This document shows, in pieces, positions 51,258 through 61,063 of a DNA stretch of 64,000 bases. Every line of letters begins with the position of its first letter. The first letter of the stretch is position 1. This DNA comes from an uncultured Clostridia bacterium (GTDB taxonomy: Bacteria; Bacillota; Clostridia; UBA1381). The notes beneath the pieces are model-generated. The model saw nothing but the letters and a program-made list of their open reading frames with translations, did no database searches and was not told the DNA's origin. The stretch is taken from contig CAKSOE010000001.1 in assembly GCA_934476675.1 (NCBI GenBank), positions 62,001 to 126,000 of the forward strand, read 5' to 3'. Both the position numbers and the translations under genes were made by a program.

Positions 51258-52550
51258 ATGAAAATTTTAATTAAAAACGGTCATGTGGTTGACCCTGCAA
51301 ATAAAATTGATGAAGTAATGGATATATTCGTAGAGGACGGAATTATTTCCGAAACGGGCGAAAATCCCGATATTGAGGGCATCGGAATGGAAATAATCGA
51401 TGCGGAGGGTATGTATGTAGCGCCGGGGCTGGTTGATATGCACTGCCATCTGCGAGATCCGGGACAGGAATATAAAGAGGATATAGAAACAGGAACAAAG
51501 GCTGCGCTTGCAGGAGGTATAACATCTGTTGCGTGTATGCCGAATACAAGTCCCGTTGCGGATAATGAAGCGGTTATTTCTTATATAATGAATAAAGCGA
51601 AAAATGCGGGATATGTAAATGTATTTCCGATAGGCGCTGTTTCAAAGGGATTAAACGGCAAGGAACTGGCGGAAATCGGCGCTATGAAGTTTGCCGGAGC
51701 GGTTGCGGTATCTGATGACGGTCATCCCGTATCAGACAGCGGACTTATGCGCCGTGCGCTGATTTATGCGGATATGTTTGATATTCCGGTAATATCGCAT
51801 TGTGAGGAAATGAGCCTTGCAAACGACGGTTACATGAACGAGGGAGAAACTTCGGCAATGCTGGGATTAAGAGGTATTCCGAGGTCTGCCGAGGAGGTTA
51901 TGGCAGCGCGCGATATAGTAATTGCGGAAACTGAAAACAAGCGTGTTCATATTGCGCACGTCAGCACAAGAGGAACGGTAGAGCTTGTAAGAGAGGCAAA
52001 AAGACGCGGAGTAAAAGTAACGTGCGAAACCTGCCCTCATTATTTCACGCTGACCGAAAAAGCCTGCGAAGGCTTCAACACCAATGCAAAGATGAATCCG
52101 CCGCTCAGAACGGAGGACGATGTGGAGGCTATTAAAGAGGGACTTCGTGACGGTACGATTGATTGTATTGTGACGGATCATGCGCCGCACCACCATGATG
52201 AGAAAAACTGTGAATTCGGTGCGGCAAAGAACGGAATTATCGGCTTTGAAACCTCTTTGGGACTGGGAATTGAATATCTTGTAAAGACGGGAACGCTGAC
52301 AATGAGTGAACTTATCGAAAAAATGTCGCTTAATCCGTCAAGAATACTCGGTATAAGCAAGGGCAGTCTTTCGGTTGGAAAATCGGCGGATATAACGATT
52401 TTTAATCCCGATAAGGAATGGATTGTGGATATTAATAAGTTTAATTCAAAAAGTAAAAATTCGCCGTATGACGGCTACAAGCTTTCGGGAAAGCCGGAAT
52501 ATGTGCTTGTGGGCGGAAAAATAAAGCTGAACCGCGGCGAAATTATGTAA
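51258..52550 (+). CDS. pyrC: Dihydroorotase
   Basis: Zinc amidohydrolase cyclising carbamoyl-aspartate. 430 aa (class I, Bacillus-like). Metal motifs VDMHCHLRDPGQEYKED, ISHCEEM, IAHVSTRGTVE and CIVTDHAPHHHDEK, the last with the catalytic Asp. RBS GAGGGAGGA; 14 bases after pyrB. Confidence 0.97.
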   Translation: MKILIKNGHVVDPANKIDEVMDIFVEDGIISETGENPDIEGIGMEIIDAEGMYVAPGLVDMHCHLRDPGQEYKEDIETGTKAALAGGITSVACMPNTSPVADNEAVISYIMNKAKNAGYVNVFPIGAVSKGLNGKELAEIGAMKFAGAVAVSDDGHPVSDSGLMRRALIYADMFDIPVISHCEEMSLANDGYMNEGETSAMLGLRGIPRSAEEVMAARDIVIAETENKRVHIAHVSTRGTVELVREAKRRGVKVTCETCPHYFTLTEKACEGFNTNAKMNPPLRTEDDVEAIKEGLRDGTIDCIVTDHAPHHHDEKNCEFGAAKNGIIGFETSLGLGIEYLVKTGTLTMSELIEKMSLNPSRILGISKGSLSVGKSADITIFNPDKEWIVDINKFNSKSKNSPYDGYKLSGKPEYVLVGGKIKLNRGEIM

Positions 52551-52575
52551 CCGGCGGTTAGGAAAGGAAATAACA

Positions 52576-53490
52576 ATGTCTGTAAATTTGCTTGTAAAGA
52601 AGATAAAAGAAAAAGGAAACCCGTCGGTTGCCGGACTTGACCCGAAAATAGAGTATGTGCCGCAGTATATAAAGAAAAAGGCATATAAGGAATACGGAAA
52701 AAATTTAAAAGGTGCGTGCGAAGCAATATGGGAATTTAACAAAGGACTTATAGACGCACTTTATGATGTTGTACCTGCGGTTAAGCCGCAGAGCGCATTT
52801 TATGAAATGTACGGATTGTGCGGCGAGGAAACGCTGCACAGAACGATAAGTTATGCAAAGGAAAAGGGATTATATGTAATTCTTGACGTAAAGCGCAACG
52901 ATATAGGCTCGACTGCCGAAGCGTATTCAAGAGCATACCTGGGAAAGGCAGAGGTTGACGGCGAGGAGCTTGACGCTTGCCCGGTTGACTGCGTAACGGT
53001 AAATCCGTATCTCGGAACGGACGGCATAAAGCCGTTTATAGACGACTGCAAAAAGTATGATAAGGCAATTTTTGCACTGGTAAAGACATCGAATCCATCA
53101 TCGGGAGAATTTCAGGATATAGAAATAAACGGAAAGCATTTTTATGAAATCGTTGCCGAGCGCGTGAACGAATGGAATAGCGATACAATCGGTGAATGTG
53201 GGTACGGTGCGGTAGGTGCGGTTGTAGGTGCAACTTATCCCGAACAGGCTGAAATTTTAAGAAAAATCATGCCGAAATCATACTTCCTCGTACCGGGCTA
53301 CGGCGCACAGGGCGGAAAGGCAAAGGACGTTAAGAAAAGCTTTAACAGCGACGGACTGGGAGCGATCGTAAATTCGTCAAGAGGAATAATGTGTGCTTAT
53401 AAGAAAGCCGGCATGGCGGAGGAAAGGTTTGCCGAAGCGGCAAGAACGGAAGCAATCAGAATGAGGGAAGAACTGACAAGCATAATATAA
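52576..53490 (+). CDS. pyrF: Orotidine 5'-phosphate decarboxylase (long type)
   Basis: Decarboxylates OMP to UMP. At 304 aa it belongs to the longer subgroup rather than the 240-aa Bacillus type. Catalytic Lys-Asp network: VILDVKRNDIGSTAEAYSRAYLG. Substrate region VNPYLGTDGIKPF. The phosphate loop is VPGYGAQGGKAKDVKKSF. Third gene of the operon. Confidence 0.95.
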   Translation: MSVNLLVKKIKEKGNPSVAGLDPKIEYVPQYIKKKAYKEYGKNLKGACEAIWEFNKGLIDALYDVVPAVKPQSAFYEMYGLCGEETLHRTISYAKEKGLYVILDVKRNDIGSTAEAYSRAYLGKAEVDGEELDACPVDCVTVNPYLGTDGIKPFIDDCKKYDKAIFALVKTSNPSSGEFQDIEINGKHFYEIVAERVNEWNSDTIGECGYGAVGAVVGATYPEQAEILRKIMPKSYFLVPGYGAQGGKAKDVKKSFNSDGLGAIVNSSRGIMCAYKKAGMAEERFAEAARTEAIRMREELTSII

Positions 53491-53504
53491 GAAAGGATAA
53501 AGCC

Positions 53505-54269
53505 GTGAAAAAGACATATAAGTGCAGATTGGTTTCAAAAAAAGAAATATCGGAAAATATATTTGATTTTGTGATAGAATGTCCCGAAATTGCGCAGCAG
53601 GCAAAGTGCGGACAATTTCTCCATATAGACTGCGGTCACAGCACATTTTTAAGACGTCCGATAAGTATATGCGATGTTTACGATGATAAAATCAGATTTG
53701 TTTTTCAGCTAAAAGGCGAGGGGACAAAAGCTCTTTCCGAATTTTGCGAGAATGATTTTATAGATGTTTTAGGACCTTTGGGACATGGTTTTGAAATAAA
53801 GCCGGAATTTGAAAATGCCGTGATTATCGGCGGCGGAATAGGTGTATTTCCGCTGTATAACCTTGCAAAAAACATCAAAGCGGATGTGTTTTTGGGATTC
53901 AGAACACGTAATATGGTGGTTATGAAGGATGAGTTTGAGAATGTTTCAAACTCTTTGACGGTCGGTACGGATGATGGCAGTTACGGATATAACGGTTATG
54001 CCGCAGAGGCTATGGAAAAATTTCTTGAAAAGAACAAATGCGATATAATATATTGCTGCGGTCCGAAGCCGATGTTAAAAGCTGTAAAAAATATTGCCGA
54101 AAGCAGAAATATTTTGTGTCAGCTTTCGCTTGAACAAAGAATGGGCTGCGGAATCGGTGCGTGTCTGGTTTGCAGCTGTGAAACGGTAAACGGAGGTACG
54201 AACAGATACCAAAGAGTATGCAAAAACGGGCCTGTATTCTATTCGACGGAGGTGACGCTGAATGATTAA
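53505..54269 (+). CDS. pyrK: Dihydroorotate dehydrogenase B electron-transfer subunit
   Basis: FAD/[2Fe-2S] protein linking PyrD to NAD+. 254 aa. FAD domain with RRPISICDVY; NAD-binding AVIIGGGIGVFPLYNLAK; C-terminal Cys cluster GCGIGACLVCSC...RVCKNGPVF for the iron-sulfur centre. GTG start with GAAAGGATA upstream. Overlaps pyrD by 8 bases, as expected for a two-subunit enzyme. Confidence 0.95.
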   Translation: MKKTYKCRLVSKKEISENIFDFVIECPEIAQQAKCGQFLHIDCGHSTFLRRPISICDVYDDKIRFVFQLKGEGTKALSEFCENDFIDVLGPLGHGFEIKPEFENAVIIGGGIGVFPLYNLAKNIKADVFLGFRTRNMVVMKDEFENVSNSLTVGTDDGSYGYNGYAAEAMEKFLEKNKCDIIYCCGPKPMLKAVKNIAESRNILCQLSLEQRMGCGIGACLVCSCETVNGGTNRYQRVCKNGPVFYSTEVTLND

Positions 54270-55173
54270 TACAAAAATTAATTTCTGCGGTGTGGAATTT
54301 AAAAACCCGATTGTTACGGCGTCGGGAACATTTGGTTTCGGCATGGAATATGATGAATATGCACCTCTTGAAGAATACGGCGGATTCGGCGCAAAGGGAC
54401 TTACGCGTTTCCCGCGCGAGGGCAATCCGCCGCCGAGAATTGCGGAAACCCCATCGGGGATTTTAAACAGCGTCGGATTACAAAATCCGGGTGTTGAGGT
54501 GTTTGCAAAGAATATAATGCCGTATCTTAGCCAATACGATACAAATGTAATTGCAAATATGTCGGGAAACACGGTCGAAGAATACTGCGAAATGGCGGAA
54601 ATTCTCTCCGAAACCGATGCGGCTGTAATTGAAATGAACGTGTCATGCCCCAATGTAAAGCATGGCGGACTGGCATTCGGAACAGATCCCGAAACGGTGC
54701 GGCATCTTACGAGCGAGGTGAAAAAACGCTCAAAAAAACCGCTTGTCGTAAAGCTTTCGCCGAATGTGACCTCGATAACGGATATAGCAAAAGCGGCGGA
54801 GGACGGCGGAGCGGACGGCGTATCACTTATAAATACACTGCTCGGAATGAAAATAGATATTAATTCAAGACGTCCCATATTGGCAAACAATATGGGCGGT
54901 TTGTCCGGTCCTTGTGTAAAACCGGTGGCTGTAAGAATGATTTATCAGGTGTATAATGCGGTGAAAATTCCTATTATAGGAATGGGCGGCGTGATGTGTG
55001 CGGAGGATGTAATCGAGATGATGATAGCGGGAGCAAAACTGGTTGCGCTCGGAACAGGGCTTTTTGTAAAGCCGGATATGATATTTGAAGTTAAAAAGGG
55101 AATAGAGGACTATATGAATATCCGCGGAATATCCGACATAAATGATATAATAGGAACGGTAGTTCCCAATTGA
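54262..55173 (+). CDS. pyrD: Dihydroorotate dehydrogenase B catalytic subunit
   Basis: FMN-dependent class 1B enzyme oxidising dihydroorotate. 303 aa. FMN/substrate motifs FKNPIVTASGTFGFG, EMNVSCPNVKHGG (catalytic Cys in NVSCPN), VVKLSPNV and IPIIGMGGVMCAEDVIEM. Ends the pyr operon; pyrE and carbamoyl-phosphate synthase are not in the window. Confidence 0.96.
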   Translation: MINTKINFCGVEFKNPIVTASGTFGFGMEYDEYAPLEEYGGFGAKGLTRFPREGNPPPRIAETPSGILNSVGLQNPGVEVFAKNIMPYLSQYDTNVIANMSGNTVEEYCEMAEILSETDAAVIEMNVSCPNVKHGGLAFGTDPETVRHLTSEVKKRSKKPLVVKLSPNVTSITDIAKAAEDGGADGVSLINTLLGMKIDINSRRPILANNMGGLSGPCVKPVAVRMIYQVYNAVKIPIIGMGGVMCAEDVIEMMIAGAKLVALGTGLFVKPDMIFEVKKGIEDYMNIRGISDINDIIGTVVPN

Positions 55174-55265
55174 GCTAAAAAATAAGAGGATTTTTAAACA
55201 ATTTTGCAGTATATATTATATAACGGCAAAAAAAATGTTTAAAATTAGCGACAGGGGGTAAATAT

Positions 55266-55835
55266 ATGTATGTGCTGGCTTTAAACGGAAGTCATAATAA
55301 TGACGGAAACACTGCGTTTTTGCTTAACGAAACGCTTAAATACTGTAAGGAGGAGGGCGCGGAAACAGAAATATGCAGCGTTCATGAGGCAATTTCCGAT
55401 GCAAAGCTGCCGTTTTGCGTGAATTGCTCAACACCTTGCTCGAAGCAATGTTATAAAGGTACAAAGCTTGAAGAATTATTCAAAAAGGTGGAAAGGGCGG
55501 ATTTTGTTCTGTTTGGAAGTCCGGTGTATTTCGGAAGTATGACTGGACAGCTGAAATGCTTTTTTGACAAAACGCGTGATGCACGCTCAAATAAACTCTG
55601 GAAAGGCAAAAAGTGTGCAGGGGTGACTGTGGGCGCGTCGAAGTACGGCGGACAGGAACGCACATTGGAGGCGATTCATTCGTGTGCGCTTGTGTCGGGT
55701 ATGACAGTTATAGGAAACAGCTCGGAATACGGAATGGGACATTTCGGATTGTCGGCGCAAAGACCCGCAGCGGAAGACGAATATGCCATAGCGCAGGCAA
55801 AAAGCCTTGCAAAGCGTATAATGGAAGAACAATAA
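55266..55835 (+). CDS. NAD(P)H-dependent FMN reductase/flavodoxin-fold protein with a Cys cluster
   Basis: A 189-aa flavodoxin-like protein. FMN phosphate loop LNGSHNNDGNTAFLL; isoalloxazine loop FGSPVYFGSMTGQLKCFFDKT. Cys51, Cys54, Cys58 and Cys62 (CVNCSTPCSKQC) form a compact motif at the place where iron-sulfur flavoproteins carry a [4Fe-4S] site, though the spacing differs from the archaeal Isf pattern. Single gene between pyrD and dnaG. A redox role is likely; partner unknown. Confidence 0.85.
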   Translation: MYVLALNGSHNNDGNTAFLLNETLKYCKEEGAETEICSVHEAISDAKLPFCVNCSTPCSKQCYKGTKLEELFKKVERADFVLFGSPVYFGSMTGQLKCFFDKTRDARSNKLWKGKKCAGVTVGASKYGGQERTLEAIHSCALVSGMTVIGNSSEYGMGHFGLSAQRPAAEDEYAIAQAKSLAKRIMEEQ

Positions 55836-55866
55836 TTTAAAAACAAGAAAGGAGAGGTGACGGCTT

Positions 55867-57669
55867 TTGGCAGGATATATTTCAGACGATATTATAAGCG
55901 AGATTTGCGCGAATAACGATATAGTGGATTACGTATCGAAATATGTTCAGCTTAAAAAGACGGGCCGCGATTACAGCGGACTTTGCCCGTTTCATCATGA
56001 AAAGTCACCATCCTTTCACGTAAGCGGTGAAAAACAGCTGTTCCATTGTTTCGGCTGCGGTGCAAGCGGAAATCTTGTTCAGTTTGTTATGCGTACCGAA
56101 AATCTGGATTTTGTGGAAACCTTACATTTGTTGGCAGACCGTGCCGGAATAGTTATTCCCGAAAACGGAATAAACTCCGATGCAGCTCATGAAAAAAAGA
56201 GACGGGTGCTTGAAATGAATAAAATAGCGGCGCGTTTCTTTTATAACTGCTTAACCGATGAAAAGGCGGGACGCGAAGCAAGAGACTATTTCAATAAACG
56301 CCGATTATCGCGAAAAACAATTATCACATACGGCTTAGGCTGTACTCCGCAGACGAAAAACGGACTTACGGAGCATCTTAAAAACAGCGGCTATGCCGAA
56401 AAAGATATTATTGACGGCGGTCTTGCGGTTGAGCGTGACGGAAAAATTGTGGACAAATTCAGGAACAGGATAATGTTCCCGATTATTGACGTACGAGGAA
56501 ACGTTATAGGTTTCGGCGGCCGTATAATGAATGATATAAAAGAGATAAACGGTTATAAAATTCCCAAATATCTCAACAGCTCCGAAACAGCGGCATTTGA
56601 CAAGGGAAGAAACCTGTTTTCGCTTAATCTGGCAAAGAATGAAAGAGCAAAATCAATAATCCTGTGCGAGGGATATATGGATGTAATATCTGTGTATCAG
56701 GCGGGAGTCAAAAACATTGTCGCAACGCTCGGAACTGCTATTACGGAAAATCAGGCAAAGCTTATGCTGCGTTATGCAGAGGAAATCTTAATCTGCTATG
56801 ATATGGATGAAGCCGGAAGAAAAGCAGCGTTGAGGGCGATTGACATAATCAATTCGGTAAACGGAAAATCGAGAGTAATACAATTAAAGGGCGCAAAAGA
56901 CCCTGATGAATACATAAATAAAAACGGCGTTGAAGCATTTAAGGAAGCGTTGAAAAAAGCGCTGCCGTCAACCGAATTTAAGCTTAAGCTTATAAAGGGA
57001 AAGTATGATACAGCGACGGTTGACGGTAAAATAAGCTTTATATCCGAAGCAACGGAGGCGCTTAAAGGTGTAAACAACGCAGTGGAGATTGACGCTTATA
57101 TCAAGAAAATTTCCGAGGAAAACGATATAAGTGCAGACGCAATTTACAGTGATTTTAAGAAAAAAACGGCACAATCGCCGACAAGGTTCGCAAAAGTTCC
57201 TACAAAACAGGAGTTCATAACGATTGAAAGAACCGATGTACCCGAAAAAAAGACGCGTGTGCCGAACAATCTGATAGAGGCAGAGAAACGTCTGCTTGCG
57301 CTTATCGCAACGGGAAAGCGTATTTACAAGTCGGTTAAGGACAGAATGCGGCCCGATGAATTTTCAACCGCAGTTTACAGACGTATAGCGCAAAAGCTGT
57401 ACGAGCTGTATGAAAGCGGTCAGCCGATTGAGGAAAGCATGATTTTAAACGAATTCAGCGGAAACAGAGCCGAGGAGGACGAGGCAAGCGCTGTGTTTTA
57501 TAACATTGAGCAGTATGATGCTGATGACAAGACTGCCAATGATTTGGTATACACTATCAAGCTTGAGAAGTTAAATATGGAAATAGCCGGTGAAACTGAC
57601 GCTTTAAGGCTCAACGAGCTGTTTAAGGCTCAGAAGGAGCTTAAAGAAAAACACACTTGGGAGGAATGA
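55867..57669 (+). CDS. dnaG: DNA primase
   Basis: Synthesises RNA primers at the replication fork. 600 aa, standard. N-terminal CHC2 zinc finger (CPFHHEKSPSFHVSGE...HCFGCGASGN, about residues 40-68), RNA-polymerase domain, Toprim motifs ILCEGYMDVIS and YDMDEAGRKAA, and a C-terminal DnaB-interacting helical domain. TTG start, preceded by GGAGAGGTGA. Four bases separate it from sigA: the macromolecular-synthesis operon without rpsU. Confidence 0.97.
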   Translation: MAGYISDDIISEICANNDIVDYVSKYVQLKKTGRDYSGLCPFHHEKSPSFHVSGEKQLFHCFGCGASGNLVQFVMRTENLDFVETLHLLADRAGIVIPENGINSDAAHEKKRRVLEMNKIAARFFYNCLTDEKAGREARDYFNKRRLSRKTIITYGLGCTPQTKNGLTEHLKNSGYAEKDIIDGGLAVERDGKIVDKFRNRIMFPIIDVRGNVIGFGGRIMNDIKEINGYKIPKYLNSSETAAFDKGRNLFSLNLAKNERAKSIILCEGYMDVISVYQAGVKNIVATLGTAITENQAKLMLRYAEEILICYDMDEAGRKAALRAIDIINSVNGKSRVIQLKGAKDPDEYINKNGVEAFKEALKKALPSTEFKLKLIKGKYDTATVDGKISFISEATEALKGVNNAVEIDAYIKKISEENDISADAIYSDFKKKTAQSPTRFAKVPTKQEFITIERTDVPEKKTRVPNNLIEAEKRLLALIATGKRIYKSVKDRMRPDEFSTAVYRRIAQKLYELYESGQPIEESMILNEFSGNRAEEDEASAVFYNIEQYDADDKTANDLVYTIKLEKLNMEIAGETDALRLNELFKAQKELKEKHTWEE

Positions 57670-57673
57670 ATTT

Positions 57674-58747
57674 ATGCAGGAAAGAAAAAAGGCAATCAAG
57701 AGAGAGCTTGTCGAAAAAGGAAAGAAAAAAGGCTATCTCACGTATAAGGAAATAACAGACGCCTTTTTTGAGACGGATATAACTGCGGACGAACAGGAGG
57801 CCTTGTACGACAGACTTGAAAAAGAGGGGATAGAACTTACCGAAGATCTGGACAAGGAGCTTGAAGAAATTGAGGTTTCCAAGGAGGAACTGGAAGATTT
57901 ATCCGTTCCCGAGGGCATAAACATTGACGACCATGTAAAAATGTATTTAAAGGAAATCGGAAAGGTAGATCTTCTGTCGGCAGATGAAGAAACGGAGCTT
58001 GCAAGAAGAATGGCAGACGGTGACGCGTATGCTAAAAAACGTCTTGCAGAGGCAAATTTAAGGCTTGTCGTAAGCATCGCAAAGAGATATGTCGGCAGAG
58101 GAATGATGTTCCTTGACCTTATCCAGGAGGGTAATCTGGGGCTTATAAAGGCTGTTGATAAATTTGATTATACAAAGGGTTATAAATTTTCAACCTATGC
58201 CACATGGTGGATTCGTCAGGCAATCACAAGAGCTATCGCAGATCAGGCAAGAACGATAAGAATACCCGTGCATATGGTTGAAACGATAAATAAGCTTGTA
58301 AGAGTATCGCGTCAGCTGGTGCAGGAGCTGGGACGCGAGCCCACTCCGGATGAACTTGCAAAGGAACTTAATATGTCAATAGACAAGGTGCGCGAGATTT
58401 CGAAGATTTCACAGGAACCCGTGTCGCTTGAAACGCCGATAGGCGAGGAAGAGGACAGCCATTTGGGAGATTTTATTCCCGATGACGACGCGCCGGCACC
58501 ATCGGAGGCGGCAAGCTTTGTTTTGCTCAAAGAACAGCTTGTGGATGTGTTAAAAACGCTTACTCCGCGGGAGGCAAAGGTGCTTAAATTAAGATTTGGT
58601 CTTGATGACGGCAGACAAAGAACATTGGAGGAAGTCGGCAAGGAGTTTGATGTAACGCGTGAGAGAATACGTCAGATTGAAGCAAAAGCTTTAAGAAAGC
58701 TGAGACATCCGTCAAGAAGCAAAAAGCTTAAAGATTTTCTTGATTAA
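57674..58747 (+). CDS. rpoD: RNA polymerase primary sigma factor SigA/RpoD
   Basis: 357 aa. An acidic region 1.1 (about 1-85) precedes region 1.2 (DHVKMYLKEIG), region 2 (LAEANLRLVVSIAKRYVGRGM; GNLGLIKAVDKFDYTKGYKFSTYATWWIRQAI), region 3 and region 4 (VTRERIRQIEAKALRKLRHP). It reads the TTGACA/TATAAT promoters found throughout the window. Co-transcribed with dnaG. Confidence 0.97.
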   Translation: MQERKKAIKRELVEKGKKKGYLTYKEITDAFFETDITADEQEALYDRLEKEGIELTEDLDKELEEIEVSKEELEDLSVPEGINIDDHVKMYLKEIGKVDLLSADEETELARRMADGDAYAKKRLAEANLRLVVSIAKRYVGRGMMFLDLIQEGNLGLIKAVDKFDYTKGYKFSTYATWWIRQAITRAIADQARTIRIPVHMVETINKLVRVSRQLVQELGREPTPDELAKELNMSIDKVREISKISQEPVSLETPIGEEEDSHLGDFIPDDDAPAPSEAASFVLLKEQLVDVLKTLTPREAKVLKLRFGLDDGRQRTLEEVGKEFDVTRERIRQIEAKALRKLRHPSRSKKLKDFLD

Positions 58748-58767
58748 TGAAAAGGGGACAAACTATT

Positions 58768-59733
58768 TTGGATTGGCTTAGAGTAACTGTTTATACAACC
58801 TCGGAGGGGATAGAACCGGTAACGGGCAGATTGTATCAGCTGGGAATTACCGGTCTGGAAATTGAGGACGAAAAAGATTTTAAAGATTTTCTCAAAAACA
58901 ATACGCAGTATTGGGATTATGTAGATGAAGAACTTATAAAGGAAAAAGAGGGCGAAACCTGCGTCAAGGCATATGTCAGCGACGATATAAACGGACGCGA
59001 GCTTTTGTCGGCAATTAAGGGCAGTATATGTGAACTGAAATCTGTTGACGATGAAAAACGCTTCGGACGTCTTGCAGTTGAGGCGGACGGCATGAATACA
59101 GAGGACTGGGCGAATAACTGGAAAAAGTATTATCATACCATGGAGGTCGGAGAAAAGCTGCTGATAAAGCCGGTGTGGGAGGACGTAACCGAGCCGGGCG
59201 ACAGAATTGTTTTTAACATAAATCCAGGCATGAGCTTTGGAACGGGTTCACATTATACAACGCAGCTGTGTCTTGAAGCCTTGGAGAAATACATAAAAAA
59301 AGGCGACAAAATGCTTGATTTGGGATGCGGAAGCGGCATTTTGTCGATTGTATCGCTGCTGCTCGGTGCAGAACAGGCAGTTGCTGTGGATATTGACCCG
59401 AACGCAATAGATACGGCATACGAAAATTCGGATATGAACAATATTGACAGGGAAAGATACCACGTATTTTCCGGCAATGTTGTGACAGATGCGGATATAC
59501 AGAGTGAAATCGGCAAGAATAAATATGAGGTGGTAGCGGCAAATATAGTGGCAGACGTTATTATTGCGCTTGCCCCGAAAGCGCGTGAATATATGAAAGA
59601 GAACGGAGTGTTTATAACCTCCGGCATAATAAGCGACAGAGAAGAAGATGTAAAAGCTGCGCTTTTGGAAAACGGCTTTGAAATTGTATCGACAGACCGC
59701 CGTAAGGATTGGGTTTCGATAGTATGCCGCTAA
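58768..59733 (+). CDS. prmA: Ribosomal protein L11 methyltransferase
   Basis: SAM-dependent methyltransferase of L11. 321 aa. N-terminal domain with VTVYTTSEGIEPVTGRLYQLGI, SAM loop MLDLGCGSGILSI, and NIVADVIIALAP as the NPPF-equivalent motif. The ATG at 58747 overlaps the sigA stop but has no RBS. TTG 58768 has AAGGGG ten bases upstream and gives the family N-terminus MDWLRVTVYT, so I choose it. Confidence 0.9.
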   Translation: MDWLRVTVYTTSEGIEPVTGRLYQLGITGLEIEDEKDFKDFLKNNTQYWDYVDEELIKEKEGETCVKAYVSDDINGRELLSAIKGSICELKSVDDEKRFGRLAVEADGMNTEDWANNWKKYYHTMEVGEKLLIKPVWEDVTEPGDRIVFNINPGMSFGTGSHYTTQLCLEALEKYIKKGDKMLDLGCGSGILSIVSLLLGAEQAVAVDIDPNAIDTAYENSDMNNIDRERYHVFSGNVVTDADIQSEIGKNKYEVVAANIVADVIIALAPKAREYMKENGVFITSGIISDREEDVKAALLENGFEIVSTDRRKDWVSIVCR

Positions 59734-59832
59734 AGAATAAGGCTAATTTATGAATTGATCATATATTTTGTAAATATTACCGCTTTTTTGACGAAAAAAC
59801 ACGAATATTATAAATTATTTTACAAAAAATTA

Positions 59833-59861
59833 TTGAAATCATAAAAAAAATGTAGTATAAT
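59833..59861 (+). promoter_or_regulatory. Sigma-A promoter of the CdaR/PucR-like regulator gene
   Basis: TTGAAA (59833-59838), 17 bases, TATAAT (59856-59861), about 25 bases before the RBS. Confidence 0.8.
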
Positions 59862-59894
59862 AATTGTATTAAGGTGTAATTGGAGGAGAAGAGA

Positions 59895-60980
59895 ATGATA
59901 AGCAAAGCGTTTCAGACGATAGTAACTCAGATGGCTGACGTTTTCCCCAAAAAATTCGGTATTGCCGATTCTCACGGACTGGTGCTTGCATACAACGGAG
60001 CGGAGCCTGATGAGGAAATTATGGAGGATTTGGTCTATGCCGCTACAAACAGCGAAAAAACACTGTTTAAAAACGGATATACCGTAAAATCAATGTCGAA
60101 CAAGCCTTATGCGGAATATGTCGTATACGTTGAGGGAACGGATGAAATTTCCAAATACTGCTGTAATTCAATCGCTGTTGCAGCAAATAACGTAAGACAT
60201 TATTATGATGAAAAGTATGATAAAACTAACTTTATGCAGAATATTATTTTCGATAACCTTCTTTCCTTTGACCTTCATCAGAAGGCGCGCGAGCTGCACG
60301 TGGATATAGATACGCCAAGAGCCGTATTTTATATTAAGCTTACGGAACAGGGTGAGTCGGGTATATATGAGGTTATAAGAAATATATTTCCGGACAAGGA
60401 AAGAGATTTTGTTATAAATATTGACAGCAGCAATCTTGTACTGATAAAGGAGCTTAAAGAGGCTGTTTCATCGGAGGAACTTGAAGCTGTTGCACAATCA
60501 ATACTTGATACGATAAATTCGGAAACGATGAATAAGGTGCTTATCGGATTGAGTTCTCCGGCATCGAATATAGATGAGCTTAATAATTGCTATAAGGAGG
60601 CGCAGATTGCGCTTGAAGTCGGCAAGGTATTTGATGAAGAAAAGTATATTTTAAATTATGATAATCTTGGTATCGGCAGACTGATTTATCAGCTTCCCAT
60701 AAAGCTGTGTGAGTTGTTTTTGCATGAAGTATTCAAAAAAGGCGATATAACCTCGCTTGACGATGAGACAATTCTTACGATTAATAAATTCTTCGGAAAT
60801 GATTTGAACGTAAGTGAAACATCAAGACAGCTGTTTGTACACAGAAACACTCTTGTATACAGACTGGAAAAGATTTATAAGCTGACGGGACTGGATTTGA
60901 GAAAATTTGACCAGGCAATAGTATTTAAAGTTGCAATGATGGTGCATAAATATTTGGCGTCGAACCCTATAAAGATATGA
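59895..60980 (+). CDS. CdaR/PucR-family transcriptional regulator
   Basis: A 361-aa regulator. The N-terminal sugar-diacid-recognition-like domain (FPKKFGIADSHGLVLAYNGAEPDEE...YAEYVVYVEG) is followed by a GGDEF-like middle segment (about 150-260). The C-terminal PucR-type HTH contains LNVSETSRQLFVHRNTLVYRLEKIYKLTGLDLR. Family members respond to glycerate, diacids or purines; no target gene lies beside it. A TTG at 59880 is in frame but GGAGGAGAAGAG before the ATG at 59895 sets the start. Monocistronic, with a terminator at 61002. Confidence 0.85.
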   Translation: MISKAFQTIVTQMADVFPKKFGIADSHGLVLAYNGAEPDEEIMEDLVYAATNSEKTLFKNGYTVKSMSNKPYAEYVVYVEGTDEISKYCCNSIAVAANNVRHYYDEKYDKTNFMQNIIFDNLLSFDLHQKARELHVDIDTPRAVFYIKLTEQGESGIYEVIRNIFPDKERDFVINIDSSNLVLIKELKEAVSSEELEAVAQSILDTINSETMNKVLIGLSSPASNIDELNNCYKEAQIALEVGKVFDEEKYILNYDNLGIGRLIYQLPIKLCELFLHEVFKKGDITSLDDETILTINKFFGNDLNVSETSRQLFVHRNTLVYRLEKIYKLTGLDLRKFDQAIVFKVAMMVHKYLASNPIKI

Positions 60981-61001
60981 TGCACGAATTGAATTGATAA
61001 T

Positions 61002-61026
61002 AAAGGGACGCTGATGCGTCCTTTTG
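61002..61026 (+). terminator. Terminator after the CdaR-like gene
   Basis: AAAGGGACGC-TGAT-GCGTCCTTTT followed by GTTG: a short GC-rich stem with a T-run. Confidence 0.75.
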
Positions 61027-61063
61027 TTGTTAGGTATAAAAATATCGATAAGGAAGTGTGACA

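Noticed and set aside
54075..54890. 271-codon minus-strand frame opposite pyrK/pyrD
   Set aside because: Long only because it mirrors the codon pattern of two certain genes on the plus strand; low-complexity Ser/Pro translation.
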